A stretch of DNA of 64,000 nt from Knufia peltigerae (GCA_030247855.1 JAPDRN010000037.1:124001-188000); one strand, 5' to 3'. Positions 33,688 through 43,938 are shown, counted from the first letter of the stretch. Numbers and translations are program-made. Notes: generated by a model from the sequence alone, not told the origin.

Positions 33688-34185
33688 ATGCCACCTCACA
33701 TCGTCAGCACGCTCAACCGGCCAGGCAGTCGCCAGTTTGGCCCTTACTCGGAACTCTCAGTCGTGCCGATCCCGTCGGTCGATCCTACAGTGTACCTGCT
33801 CCAGACGGCCGGCCAAGTTGGAGGACCGCCACCAGCGGCGGCGGCGGCGGCGGAAGGAGGCCCGTTCCCGACGAGCTTCCGTGAACAAGCGGTGAACGCA
33901 TTCGCCAATGTCGCCGCCGTCCTGGCCCTGAAGGGAGCCACGCCGCGGGACGTCACCAAGATCACCATCTTCGTACCGAACCTTGACACGGCGAAGCGTG
34001 ACCTCTTGCCCGGCGTGATTACTGACTTCCTCCTCCGCGGGGGCAGTCGCACCGGCCACGACGAGCAGACCGTGCACCAGCCGCCAAGTTCGCTGATTGG
34101 GGTGGCAGCCTTGGCCTCGCCCGAGTTCTTGATCGAAGTCGAGGCATCTGCGGTGGTGGCAGCTCCTGGTTCGCGTCAAGGCTGA
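33688..34185 (+). CDS. RidA/YjgF/YER057c/UK114 family protein with altered active site
   Basis: A 165-residue single-exon protein. The fold is recognisable: SRQFGPYSELSVVP, YLLQTAGQVG, EQAVNAFANVAAVLALKGATPRDVTKITIFVPN and the last strand FLIEVEASAVVA. Known role of RidA: hydrolysis of reactive enamine and imine intermediates released by PLP enzymes and amino-acid oxidases. Two oddities. The Arg normally found before the VEV segment (Arg105 of E. coli RidA, needed for imine deamination) is replaced here: the segment reads PPSSLIGVAALA. There is also a PPPAAAAAAEGGPFP insertion after the Gly-rich turn. It may be a Rid paralogue with another activity. It sits between genes for amino-acid oxidases, the classic sources of imines. 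Confidence 0.85.
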   Translation: MPPHIVSTLNRPGSRQFGPYSELSVVPIPSVDPTVYLLQTAGQVGGPPPAAAAAAEGGPFPTSFREQAVNAFANVAAVLALKGATPRDVTKITIFVPNLDTAKRDLLPGVITDFLLRGGSRTGHDEQTVHQPPSSLIGVAALASPEFLIEVEASAVVAAPGSRQG

Positions 34186-34468
34186 AAGAAGCAGTCCGTC
34201 GCGTTACTGGCGTTTGAGGATTTTGAACAACTACGATCATTACCACATGTGTGTGAGAGAGAGGAAGAGGAAGAAGAACAAAGAGAGCAAAATTGGTTTT
34301 GGCCGTCGGGCGGTGTCCCAAGAGCAGCAGTCTTGCGCCCCATGTCAATTGATGCAAGGAGTAGCCATTCGACTGATATTGGTTTTTAATTTTTTGGAAA
34401 TTTGTGGTCTCGTCATGATACATGTGCCCTATTCTTCCTAGACGAGTCCTCCATTATACATGCGGTGC

Positions 34469-35626
34469 TCACAATTTTGAGGTGCTGAATCTTTCGGGTC
34501 TGTAGGCCTCCAAGAGTTGCACCGGCTGCCCAAGGACTTCGGTCGCAATCAAGCGGCCCATCAGTGGCGCCATGGTGATTCCACTCATCATCACCGCAAC
34601 GTAGATGGTTTTTCGCGGGTCGCAGAAGCCCGTGACGGGCTGGCTGTCTTTCGGGATGGGAACGTGGCCAACGGTCACCTTGTCGAGCTCGATCCCGGCC
34701 AGCGCGGGGACGACCTGGACAGTTCTTGCGAGCAGCGCGCGTCCGTATGCCTCGCCCGTGTCGTGGCCGTCTGCACCAGGGGCATAGTCGAGTGCCGTCA
34801 CGATTCGTCCATCGGGGTTCTGTCGGATCGAGCCCGAGGGCCCGTTCAAGACGCGGTTCAGAGTAGGGGGCATCGGTTTGCTGTACGCCAGCGTCCCGGA
34901 TTGAAGGCGGAGCGGCACACGCGCCCCTAGGTGCCTTGTCAGGTCCGGGCTGCCCGCGCCGGCTGCAACGACTACGCTGTCCGCGTCGATGGCTTCATGG
35001 CCGCCTTCGACCACAGCTGCCCCGGAATTGGCGACCGAGATCCCGGTGACCTCCAGCGGTGTTCGAAACGTGACGCCCAGGTCCTTTGCCCGACGGAGCA
35101 GGATTTCAAAGGTCTTGTGAAGGTCGATGGCGCCCCAATCCGACAGGAAGTTCCCAGCTCCAAAGGCCCCGGGGACTGCGCCCGGGACAAGACGACCAAC
35201 ATCGTCCTCGATGAGACGCTGGACCTTGGACCCCCAGCGTTCAAGCCTGGCCGTCTGAGCGGCCAATTCTTCCGCCTTCGGCCCCGGTGCCGCCCAGTTG
35301 ACCACCCCTCCCCATTGGGTCGGCAGTGGTTCGTCAATCTGGGCTTCAAGAGCATGCCACTCCCCAGCTGCGAGCCCGTACAGCTTGCTGAATTCTTCCG
35401 AGGCGTACGGTAGCGACGCGATGATCATGGCGAAGGCGCCTTGCGTGCAGCCAGCCCCCGGCTCTTGCTTGTCGAGCACTGTTACCTGCGCTCCGCCCAG
35501 GGCCAGCTGGTAGGCGATCGACACGCCTAGGATCCCTGCGCCGACGACGACAACATGTTTCCGGGTTCCACGGCCACGCCCGCGGCCTTCTGCGCCGGCC
35601 ACCCAAGTGCTCGACTGGCGCGGCAT
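34469..35626 (-). CDS. FAD-dependent oxidoreductase of the DAO family, peroxisomal (SKL end)
   Basis: A single-exon 385-residue protein from the ATG at 35626 (MPRQSSTWVAG). The FAD-binding motif is VVVVGAGILGVSIAYQLA with the acidic end of strand 2 in VTVLDKQEP. The middle has VVVAAGAGSPDL, and the C-terminal flavin loop reads VMMSGITMAPLMG. It resembles glycine oxidase, DadA and related amine oxidases (PF01266). It ends STSKL, a canonical PTS1, so it should be imported into peroxisomes, where catalase handles H2O2. A 5' Gly/Arg-rich stretch (GRGRGRGTRKH) precedes the flavin fold. Substrate unknown. It converges with the RidA gene and diverges from the D-amino-acid oxidase gene. Confidence 0.9.
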   Translation of the reverse strand: MPRQSSTWVAGAEGRGRGRGTRKHVVVVGAGILGVSIAYQLALGGAQVTVLDKQEPGAGCTQGAFAMIIASLPYASEEFSKLYGLAAGEWHALEAQIDEPLPTQWGGVVNWAAPGPKAEELAAQTARLERWGSKVQRLIEDDVGRLVPGAVPGAFGAGNFLSDWGAIDLHKTFEILLRRAKDLGVTFRTPLEVTGISVANSGAAVVEGGHEAIDADSVVVAAGAGSPDLTRHLGARVPLRLQSGTLAYSKPMPPTLNRVLNGPSGSIRQNPDGRIVTALDYAPGADGHDTGEAYGRALLARTVQVVPALAGIELDKVTVGHVPIPKDSQPVTGFCDPRKTIYVAVMMSGITMAPLMGRLIATEVLGQPVQLLEAYRPERFSTSKL

Positions 35627-36227
35627 TGACGTGTCTGGTCGAAAGACAAGATTCAATCAGGTCTCTTCGAACGTGCAAGTTGTCGATCCAGCCAGACAAG
35701 TCGAGCCCGGTGCGGTATTCATGTGGTATGTTCTCTTAGGGTAGGAGTGTAGCACAGCGTCGATACTGCGCACGAGGCATAGTGCTGCTGCCAGGTACAT
35801 TATCCGCCCAATGCATAGCGCAGAGATCTGCAGCCTTTCGCAGGCGTGGTGCATTGGCATGCGGATCATGGTCAACCCAACCAACAAAGACCGAGAAGTC
35901 CGATGGCGGGTGATGGCGGGTCTGATAAAGACACCCCCAGCTCAATGAGTCAATCAATCGGCGGCTATATTCAAGGGAGGGGCACGGCACCAGTTTAGTG
36001 GGCATTGGCGGCGCCGCGACAAGGGCGAATTACCGCCCCGTGGAGAGGAACACATCACCATCCGGTTTTGGTTCCGGCCTCGATCACAGCTTGATAACGT
36101 ATTGTATATCCGGCTCGACCGAGCCAATCGCGAGACCGTGGTCAAATGTGAAAAGGCGCGTTCATCGTCTGGCCTGAACGACACGTCTCGCAGGAAAGCG
36201 CTGTCTACTCCAGAAGTCCTAGAGAGG
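35627..36227. promoter_or_regulatory. divergent promoter, two FAD oxidases
   Basis: 601 bp. Features visible: a direct repeat of GATGGCGGG (35902-35910 and 35912-35920), a TGATAA GATA-type site (35923-35928), and an imperfect palindrome CCGGTTTTGGTTCCGG (36062-36077) whose CCGG ends could fit a Zn2Cys6 dimer. Binding is inference. Confidence 0.45.
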
Positions 36228-37314
36228 ATGCCTCTGGTGGCCGTGCTTGGATCTGGCATTATCGGCTTGAAAGCCACAGAAGCCCTTGTCGAAGCAGGCT
36301 ACAATGTCGTCGTGGTTTCCAAAGACTTGCCCGGTGACCCTGTGGCCGCGTCCTGGGCCAGCCCAAGGTAACGCGAGCACCGCCCCCCACCTCCCCCCCG
36401 CTGCCTTCATGCGCCCCGGCTGCGGCTGACCACTCCCATATAGTGCCGGCGCTGTGATATACCCAACCTACACGGCCAAGTCGACGACCAGAGAATTCGA
36501 GACTGCCACGTTCGGGCACTACTGGAGTCTTGCCCACACGGATCCCTCGAGCGGTGCTCAGGTCATCCCGGTGACAGAGTACTTTGCAGAGCCGTACGAC
36601 CCGGACTCGCAGGCCTGGTACACGAAGGTGAAACCGTACTACCGCCACTCGGCACCGGAGGAGCTGCCTCTGGGGATAAAGGACGCCGTGACGGTGGCGA
36701 CGGTCGCCGTCAACCCGCTGATATACCTCCCGTATCTCCGGCGAAATCTTGAGGCGCGCGGCACCAAGTTCTCACGGCTGACGGCCAAGAGTCTCGACCA
36801 AGTCCTCCGTCTGACCGGGGCCGCCGTCGTGGTCAACGCCTCGGGCCACGGGGCCAAGGAGCTCTGCAACGACGCGGCGTGCACCCCGGTCCGCGGGCAG
36901 GCCATGTGGCTGCGCGACAGGCCGCGCGGGTGGAACAAGGTCCTGCTGTGTCAGGACGGAGGTTACACCTACGTAGTGCCGCGCCTGGGGACCGGCGGCT
37001 GCCTCCTGGGCGGCGTGCGGCAGGAAGGCGATGAAGGGGACGCTGCAGATCCGGCCCTGCGACGCGACATCTTGCAGCGGGTCAACCATCTCTCGGGCGG
37101 CGCGTTCAAGGACGTCAATCTCGAAACCGACGTGGATGATGTTGTGGCATGGCGGCCTGGCCGGGACGGTGGCCATCGCCTGGAGATTCAAGGGCCCGAC
37201 GTGGTCCACGCTTATGGCTTTGACGGCGTGGGGTTTGCCGTCTCTTTCGGCGTTGGGAGGAGGGTGGTCGAGCTTGTCAAACAATTGACTGGGGGTGAGA
37301 GGGCAAGGCTGTAG
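36228..37314 (+). CDS. D-amino-acid oxidase family flavoprotein, peroxisomal (ARL end)
   Basis: Exons 36228-36367 and 36444-37314 encode 336 residues; the junction restores SWASPSAGAVIYPTYTA. The FAD motif is VLGSGIIGLKATEALVEAGY with VVVVSKDLP after it. Typical DAAO text: WSLAHTDPSSG, INPLIYLPYL-like VNPLIYLPYLRRNL, VVVNASGHGAKEL, CTPVRGQAMWLR, YVVPRLGTGGCLLGG and the final HAYGFDGVGFAVSFGVG. The C-terminus is ARL, a known PTS1 variant. Known reaction: D-amino acid plus O2 gives an imino acid and H2O2, then the oxo acid. A longer start at 36102 is in frame but adds a non-conserved leader before the flavin strand, so 36228 was chosen. Confidence 0.92.
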
Positions 37315-37790
37315 GGGGGTTTTTTGGTTTGGGGGGCAAGGCTCCTCCTCCTACCACTGAGGATACGTAGTTATGAAAGTGCGTGCTTGATGTACACAAG
37401 GACATGAGCCATCGTACATCAGATCTGTTTGCCTGCGTATCGTCGGACTTTTTGATGCTTCCGCTCTGTCACTCGATCCAGATACAGGGGCGGCCTCTTC
37501 ACACATAGAGTGCAGTTGTAACGAGCTTGTCAGCTACCAGAACCCTTTCACGACCTTCATGGGATCGCCACAATGGACATCTTCACGCACAAGATCGAAC
37601 ATGTTTCTTGGGATGCCATCAATTTCTTTCTGGTAACTGAAATAGAAGCTACATCACCTCACTGCTACATGACTGAAAATAGACACAAGCCCCCACCCCC
37701 CTTGTTGTTGCTGTTATTGTTGTTGTTGTCACAATCCATAGTCACATTAGAAGAGCAACGTCACCCTTGGCAGAAAGACGTCAGTTGCCG
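37315..37790. other. convergent 3' intergenic
   Basis: 476 bp between convergent genes. It holds a G/T run just after the oxidase stop and a tract rich in ttgttg (37703-37727). No gene was recognised. Confidence 0.5.
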
Positions 37791-39644
37791 TCAGACGGCT
37801 TTGATCGGGCTGGCGTTGTCAGTTTGATGAACAACAGCACCGGAACCCACAAGCACTTCGAGAGAAATCCGCGGTCCATCATATACGCGGCGGCCCCAGG
37901 CAAACCATAGAATTGCCGACAAAATCAGCACCATTCCGGCAATAGGTGAGGCATAGTTCCTGTGTGAAATGTCAGTTTAGCTAGCATAATCCGAAGAGTC
38001 TTGAACGTGGATTACGTACATGTTTTCCGCGGTCACCGGGATGCTGGTTGGCAGCGACACGGCCACGAAGAGGAGGCCGTATAGTGTCAGACCGAGGACA
38101 TTGATGATCCAGCCCCAACGATAAGGCAGCCTCCAAGGTCCGTAGTTGAGGTTCAGCGTCTTACGACGGATGAGGTGGAGGAAGATTGGAGTCCCGTAGC
38201 TCAAGACCTGAAGGGTGAAGACGCCACTCAAAAAGCCAAAGAAGGCGGTGCTGTTGCCGATGTAGATGACTGCGAGCATAGCTTGGATCGTTGCGGCCGT
38301 CATGATAGCTCCCACAGGAGTGTTCCAACGGGGGCTGATCTTCTCAAGGGCATGGCCGAATGGGAAAGCTCCATCTCGCGACTGAGCCATGATGATTCGA
38401 CTGAGGCCACCCATGCAGTCGGTCGCGGAGATTATGGCGACTATGACGATGAGACAGGCAATACCGTTGGCGGCGTGGATGTTCCCGTGGGTCGAATTGT
38501 AGATGATCTGTGCGAGCGGACTCAAGTGGACGACGCTGCCCTGGAGCAGCTCTTCCGGATCCCCCATGCAGAACGCCAGCACAAGGACAAAGGGCAGTCC
38601 AATTGTCGCTGAGGCCAAGACACCCCAGAACAGGGCTCGAGAGACATCTGTTTGCGGCTTGGAGGTTTCCTCGGAATATCGAACCGGCATATCCAGAGTC
38701 GAGAATCCTGCGGAAGTTGGAAGGACACCGATCAAGAATGCAGCGGCATTCGTCGGCCACCCAGTAAAGTTCTCCAGATCGACAAAGACAGTCCTGGCAG
38801 AGTTCTTGTGGTCGGTAGTGGCTAGCAGGATGATGATCACGATGAAAAAGCCGCAAACGTGGGTGACGGTGCCTGTGGGGCAAACTTGTCAGCACTGACG
38901 GCATTGACGAAGCTGTGGTGGAGCGCAAAGAGGACGTACCAAGAAGTGAAAGATGGTGCAGAGCGCGGGGTATGAAGACGTTGATTGTGAGTGCAAATGC
39001 AATAATCGCCAGAATGATCTGCCCGGTCAGCCAAGTCTGGGTAGTTCTGGTGCAGGGCAGCAAGTCTCACCATGTATGTCTGCCACCGTTGAGGAGTGTA
39101 GCTCTCGTGGGCGAGACTGACGCAGGCTTGCAGCGACAGTGCCCCAGCGAAAAGAGCACTCAGGGATGACAAGATATTCATCAATAAAAGCACCCAGGCA
39201 CTGAACCAACCCATCACGGTCTTCCACTCCTTGGGCGCCATTGCCACCACCCAGTGGTATTGTCCTGCTGCAGTGGGCCATATGCTGGCGAACTCGGCCA
39301 TGGAGGACGCGATACACACTGCGGCGACGGCATTCAGGACAAAGCCCCAGACCAAAGCTGGGGGCCCTCCACCAATGACCACCTGGAATAATGAAGCGGC
39401 AATTGCTTCCCACTACTGATCCGTCAACATTCTGTGTGTCGGGGGTGAGATGGATGGTACCTACGCCTGCCGTGCCAGCCAGAAAGAAAGCCCAGAGAGA
39501 GAGAAAGGTGAATCGCTTGTGCATCGTCCCTTCTGTAGGCTGTGGTGCAGCGCCGTCCCCTGACACGCTAGAGACACTTCCCTCGTTGGGATGGGCGGTC
39601 TTGCTGGCGGCCATTGCTTCGACAGGCTCTGCCATGTCGAACAT
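37791..39644 (-). CDS. APC-superfamily amino acid/choline/GABA permease
   Basis: Exons 39644-39465, 39412-39071, 39036-38940, 38872-38020 and 37959-37791 encode 546 residues; all four junctions keep the frame. The start MFDMAEPVEAMAASK is hydrophilic. The conserved first helices read WEAIAASLFQVVIGGGPPALVWG and ASMAEFASIWPTAAGQYHW, the hallmark of the fungal amine-polyamine-choline family (Hnm1, UGA4, GabA). About twelve hydrophobic segments follow, with SRDGAFPFGHALEKISPRWNTP in the middle loop and YGPWRLPYRWGWIINVLGL after it. Known role: proton-coupled plasma-membrane import of choline, GABA or amino acids. It is a plausible substrate importer for the cluster. Intron 1 has a weaker GTAGGT donor, chosen because it restores the conserved helix. 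Confidence 0.92.
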
Positions 39645-40252
39645 GATGTGGTGTTTTGCTTTGAGTGCAGCGTGATGCCGATTTGTTTATTGTGAATGCT
39701 CGAGGATGGTGAGGTTGACCAGAGACGTAGGGAAGTGGAGTGACTCCATAACTTAAGTATAGGTCATACTCGAGGATTCGTTCCTGGGGCTGGTGCTGGC
39801 ACTGTGTTCCCTCCGCCTAGTCCGCTGGGGAGGTCGTTGTCTCTGTGTAGATAAGAGAAGAGGTTAACGGGCTCGGGGCATGCAGAAGCTCTTGTGCACC
39901 GAGTGGAGCGGTGGGTGGTTATCGTGGGCTCTTTGACACTTCTGGAGTACCAATGAGCGGATCCTGATTGGCCCATACAACGCAACATGGCGGTTCGGTG
40001 TTCTCGGGTCCTTCTCTAGCGCAAAACTGCGGTTCGGTATGTGATCCTGGTCTAGACAGGACTGCTAGGATAATGGCACCGATACACCTATCGACTGCAA
40101 GAGACTAGGGCTGGTGTGTCTATTGATCAGATCTCTCGTATCTCTTGGAAAGGCGGAAAGAAGTCGAAGGTGAAGCAAGCTGCCAAGAGGCCGATGACTC
40201 AGAACGGGGACAAGATGGTAATACGAGTCGGTAAGACACAGGCGTTGTAAAG
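39645..40252. promoter_or_regulatory. divergent promoter, permease/FAD oxidase
   Basis: 608 bp. It contains a GATAAG (39850-39855) and an inverted GATA (TTATC, 39919-39923) that could bind AreA-type nitrogen regulators, and a direct repeat CGGTTCGGT described separately. Confidence 0.5.
39991..40038. promoter_or_regulatory. direct repeat CGGTTCGGT x2, candidate operator
   Basis: CGGTTCGGT occurs at 39991-39999 and 40030-40038, 39 bp apart from start to start, inside the divergent promoter. Each copy has two CGG triplets separated by 2 bp in direct orientation, a possible Zn2Cys6 half-site arrangement. Confidence 0.4.
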
Positions 40253-41645
40253 ATGGGAAAGTCGATCATAATTGTAGGAGGAGGTGCTTTTGGTATTGCG
40301 ACAGCATGGCAGTTGTCTCAAGAACTGGGTACAAGATCGAAGTACTCCTCGATACGCGTCCTCGATAGGTTTCTCCCTCCATCGCCCATCGCTGCGTCTA
40401 CGGACATCAACAGGATAATTCGCACCGAATATGCAGACCCCGTGTACATGCAACTGGCGGTGCAAGCCCTCCAAGCCTGGACCGACCCTGAAGCCCTCTT
40501 CCGAAAGCATTTTCATCGCTCAGGATGGCTGCTCTGCGGCAGTGGCGATGACGTCGGCTTTGTCGAGCAGAGCGAGGAAAATGCCAAACTGAAAGGCGTT
40601 CATGGCGCCAAGTTTATGGTTCCAGACGAGGTCCAGTCTAAGTGGCCTGTGGTGAAGGGTCCGATGAAAGATTGGAGGATTCTGTCTGATCCAGCAGCTG
40701 GATGGGCGGCTTCTTCCAAGGTCCTGGTTGAGATGGCCCAACAGAGCGCTGGCTGCGGCGTTGGATTCATTTCCGGAAATGCAGGCCACGTCCGAGAGCT
40801 CCTGTACGACGCATACAACGCTTGTATTGGCGTGCGCACAGTGGATGGTACAACATACGAGGCGGACCAAGTGCTGCTGACAACTGGCGCCAGGACGGCA
40901 TGTTTGATCGACATGGAGGGTCAGCTTAGTGCTTTGGGTCACACCGTTTGCTACATCCAGCTTGCGCGCGAGGAGGCAGACCGGTACAGGCACATCCCTA
41001 TCATTGCGGATATAGGAGAAGGTACAACTCGACTGCATTAGACATTGCAAACGTGTGTAAAACGCTGACTGGGTACCGAATCTAGCTGCTGTTTTCGCTC
41101 CAGACGAGAACAATGTCATCAAGATTGCGTCCTCGATTTTCGTCACAAACTTCAAGTATTCTCCAGTCTCGGGGGTATCACTGCCTGGAGACTTGGTGGA
41201 ACGTACAGTGCCTGCAGTGTTGCAAAATCGGCTGAGAGGCTGGCTTCGACAAGTGCTGCCGGAGCTGGCAGACAGGCCGTGGTCGGATTCCAAACTTTGC
41301 TGGTATTTTCGTATCATCTTCTGAGGAAGGCACGAAGACACTAATAGCATGCACAGGGATACTGACACGCCGACTCACGACTTCCTGATTTCAAGCCATC
41401 CACGGCACAAAGGTCTCTTCGTGGCGACCGGGGGCTCTGGTCATGCTTTCAAATTTGTACCAATCATTGGGCGGTATATCTCGCAGCTCCTTGATGGAGC
41501 GGTGCCTGAGAACCTGGAGAAGCAATGGAAATGGGGCTCTTCGACGGCTACGAGTCGTGAAACAGGCGGCAAACCTATGTTTCCGACACCTGCTCTGGAG
41601 CTTGGAGATCTTCTCGGTTGGCAGCCTGTTACTGCGAAAATATAG
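40253..41645 (+). CDS. FAD oxidase of the sarcosine / fructosyl-amino-acid oxidase family, AKI end
   Basis: Exons 40253-41021, 41086-41302 and 41357-41645 encode 424 residues; the junctions give ADIGEAAVFAPDENN and SKLCWDTDTPTHDFLIS. The FAD motif is IIIVGGGAFGIATAWQLS. Family text: PSPIAASTDINRIIRTEYADP near residues 45-65 and WLLCGSG. The LCWDTDTP segment holds the cysteine expected to bind FAD covalently, and the GGSGHAFKFVPIIG loop is typical. It ends TAKI; AKI is a known PTS1 variant, so peroxisomal location is likely. Known relatives oxidise sarcosine, pipecolate, saccharopine or Amadori compounds (fructosyl amino acids). Exact substrate is unknown. Divergent from the permease gene, which suggests shared control. 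Confidence 0.9.
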
Positions 41646-42111
41646 ACCAAAGTCAATATACCTTCTAGATCTCGCTCCAGCTCGCCTCCGTTTCGTCAAA
41701 GCTGTCGTGGCTAATCAGACTGAGCCAGACCTAACAAACGTCCTCTGCCAAGTGTATCGGGAACAATGCGTAAGTGCGAGATAACCACCAAGGTCGGCCT
41801 CGTTGGCTCGCTCGGAGGATATTTCGATCACCCATAACTCGGTGCCGTCGGTGTTGTCGGGGCTTGCCTCGGCCTCGACCGTGGCAAGGGTGTCCAGCCT
41901 TGCGCGAATCGTGGGAAGACGAACCTGTCATTGCGGATATCGTCGATCATTGTGCTCGTGTGAGAATAGGGGCAATTAAAACATTGAGCCGAACGAAGGA
42001 AGACACCCGGCCGTCGTGACATAAACAGGTCGCATACGCTACTCGTGTTGATAGATGGCGATCAGGTTAAAGTGAAGAATCACATAGATCCGAAAAAGTG
42101 ACTGAGCAAAG
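41646..42111 (+). other. intergenic, FAD oxidase/flavin monooxygenase
   Basis: 466 bp between two genes on the same strand. No gene was seen; it should hold the monooxygenase promoter. Confidence 0.45.
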
Positions 42112-43650
42112 ATGGGTCACGATCTCAAGGTCCTCATCATTGGCGCAGGTGCGTGTCCACCCGACAGGGAATCAACATGACAACTAATCTCTCTGGCACC
42201 AGGCGTATCAGGCTTGTCGCTCGCGCAAGGACTAAAGAAGGTAAATTCATGGTGGCACAGCCTTACCACCGGATTGTCTGGCACCTCTCCTGTGGCCTCA
42301 GCTAAGACGATGCTCGACAGGCAGGTATTGACTATGAGATCTTTGAGAGACATGACTCTGAAGTTCGGCACCGAGATTGGGGTATCACGGTCCACTGGGC
42401 CGTAGAATTCATGCAGCTCTATCCAGATGATATGGAAGAGAAACTGAGAAGTGCCCAAGTCGTTGTTCGCAAGAACACTGGGCTTCAGGAGCACGTCGAA
42501 TTCCATGACGGTGAGACCGGAAGGGTTTTCAAGCACATTCCCTTGGGAGCCGCCAAACGCTACAGCCAGAAGAAAGTCCGACAGGTCCTTCTTGAAGGCA
42601 TTCGAGTCCAGGTAGATTTCCACTTGGTGGGTCCCTTCGTGTAATACGACATTTCTGACAGAATGGGCAGTACAACAAAGAGCTAACATCGTTCAATGAG
42701 TTGGAAAACGGCATCGAAGCCGTGTTTGCAGATGGAACCACCGCGAGAGGATCAATCCTTGTTGCTTGTGATGGCGCCCGTTCTTCCACCAGGCGGTTTC
42801 TTTTTGACAACCAGGATGATGCGGTGTGGAAGCAAATTCCTGGTTTGATCCTCAACAATTACTGGATGCAATATCCTCGGGAACAAGCTCTGGCCGTGAG
42901 AAGTGGGCTCAGTGAATTCATGGACATTGCCGTCCATCCAAACGGCTCATACTATGGTCTGATTCGTAAGTAGTTGCCAATTGGGACCTCAGACCCTTTC
43001 GATACTCACACCAAACACAGCTCTCGACATCGACGACGAAAAACCCCCCGAGGAATGGAAGTTCCAGGTCTTCATGTCGTTCGCATCAAACCTGTCAGTC
43101 GAAGAGGACTCGCCCCGGAAACGCTTCGAATTGGTCAAAGAAAAAGGCAAATCATTTGCTGAACCTTTCAAATCCGCCATCGAGTTCATGCCTGAGGGTA
43201 CGATCATCACCTGCGACCGCTATGGCACTTGGGAAACTAAACCCTGGAACACACATGGCGGTCGGACTCTGATTTGCGGTGATGCCGCCCACTCGATGAC
43301 ACCACGTAAGTCGCGCATGTGCTCTCAGATGTCTAGATGTCAGAATCAATAACAAGGTACTAGATCGTGCCCAAGGGGCTAATCACGCCTTGCAAGACGT
43401 GTTGAACCTTACCCGCGCCTTGGTCGACTACAGGGACGGGAGGGTGAGCCTGCAGGAATTCACGGATGAGTATGTTCGGGAAGTTGTCGACCGAGGCTCC
43501 AACGAAGTGCGAATGTCGTTGAAACAAGGCCTGGCAGCGCACGACTGGGCCAATAACAAAGATATGCCTATTGTCAGGATTGGATCAACGCCTTTGCACA
43601 TCAAGAACTCGGTGGTGCCATTGCCGACACAGGATCCCAACAGTCTTTGA
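42112..43650 (+). CDS. class A FAD-dependent monooxygenase (aromatic hydroxylase type)
   Basis: Six exons: 42112-42148, 42203-42240, 42321-42611, 42671-42965, 43021-43305 and 43364-43650, encoding 410 residues. The three group A motifs are visible: LIIGAGVSGLSLAQGL (GxGxxG), ILVACDGARSSTRR (DG) and LICGDAAHSMTP (GD). The junctions restore KKAGIDYEIFERHD, GIRVQYNKELT, LIPLDIDDE and TPHRAQGANHALQD. Known chemistry: NAD(P)H-dependent hydroxylation of aromatic or enone substrates; salicylate hydroxylase and 6-hydroxynicotinate 3-monooxygenase are relatives. With a gentisate-type dioxygenase in the same cluster, it may supply the dihydroxylated ring. It is the rightmost cluster gene. No PTS1 is present (it ends NSL). 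Confidence 0.9.
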
Positions 43651-43938
43651 GTGTTGGCTGCGAGTCCATAGAGTAGGGTGTTGTAATTCAAAGTGATGCG
43701 CAAAGTATCAATCTACGTGTATATCCAGGTAAAAAGGATAGTTCTGACAAGAAAGGAAAACGATCATGTAGGTCCTCTCTGTACAGAGTGTAGGTGGCAC
43801 GTTTATGTCGGCGAGTGTCAAAGAACTGCGGGATCTGCCTCGGCTAACCTGCCTCAGATTTTCCTCCAATATCATTTCGCTTCCTCCGCTGCCTTCATTT
43901 GTCCTCGCGATCCTCCTGCGTATCACCACGATGGTGGA
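43651..43938 (+). other. short spacer between cluster and CLP1 fragment
   Basis: 288 bp without coding signal. It may be the 5' flank of the ancestral CLP1 gene. Confidence 0.4.
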
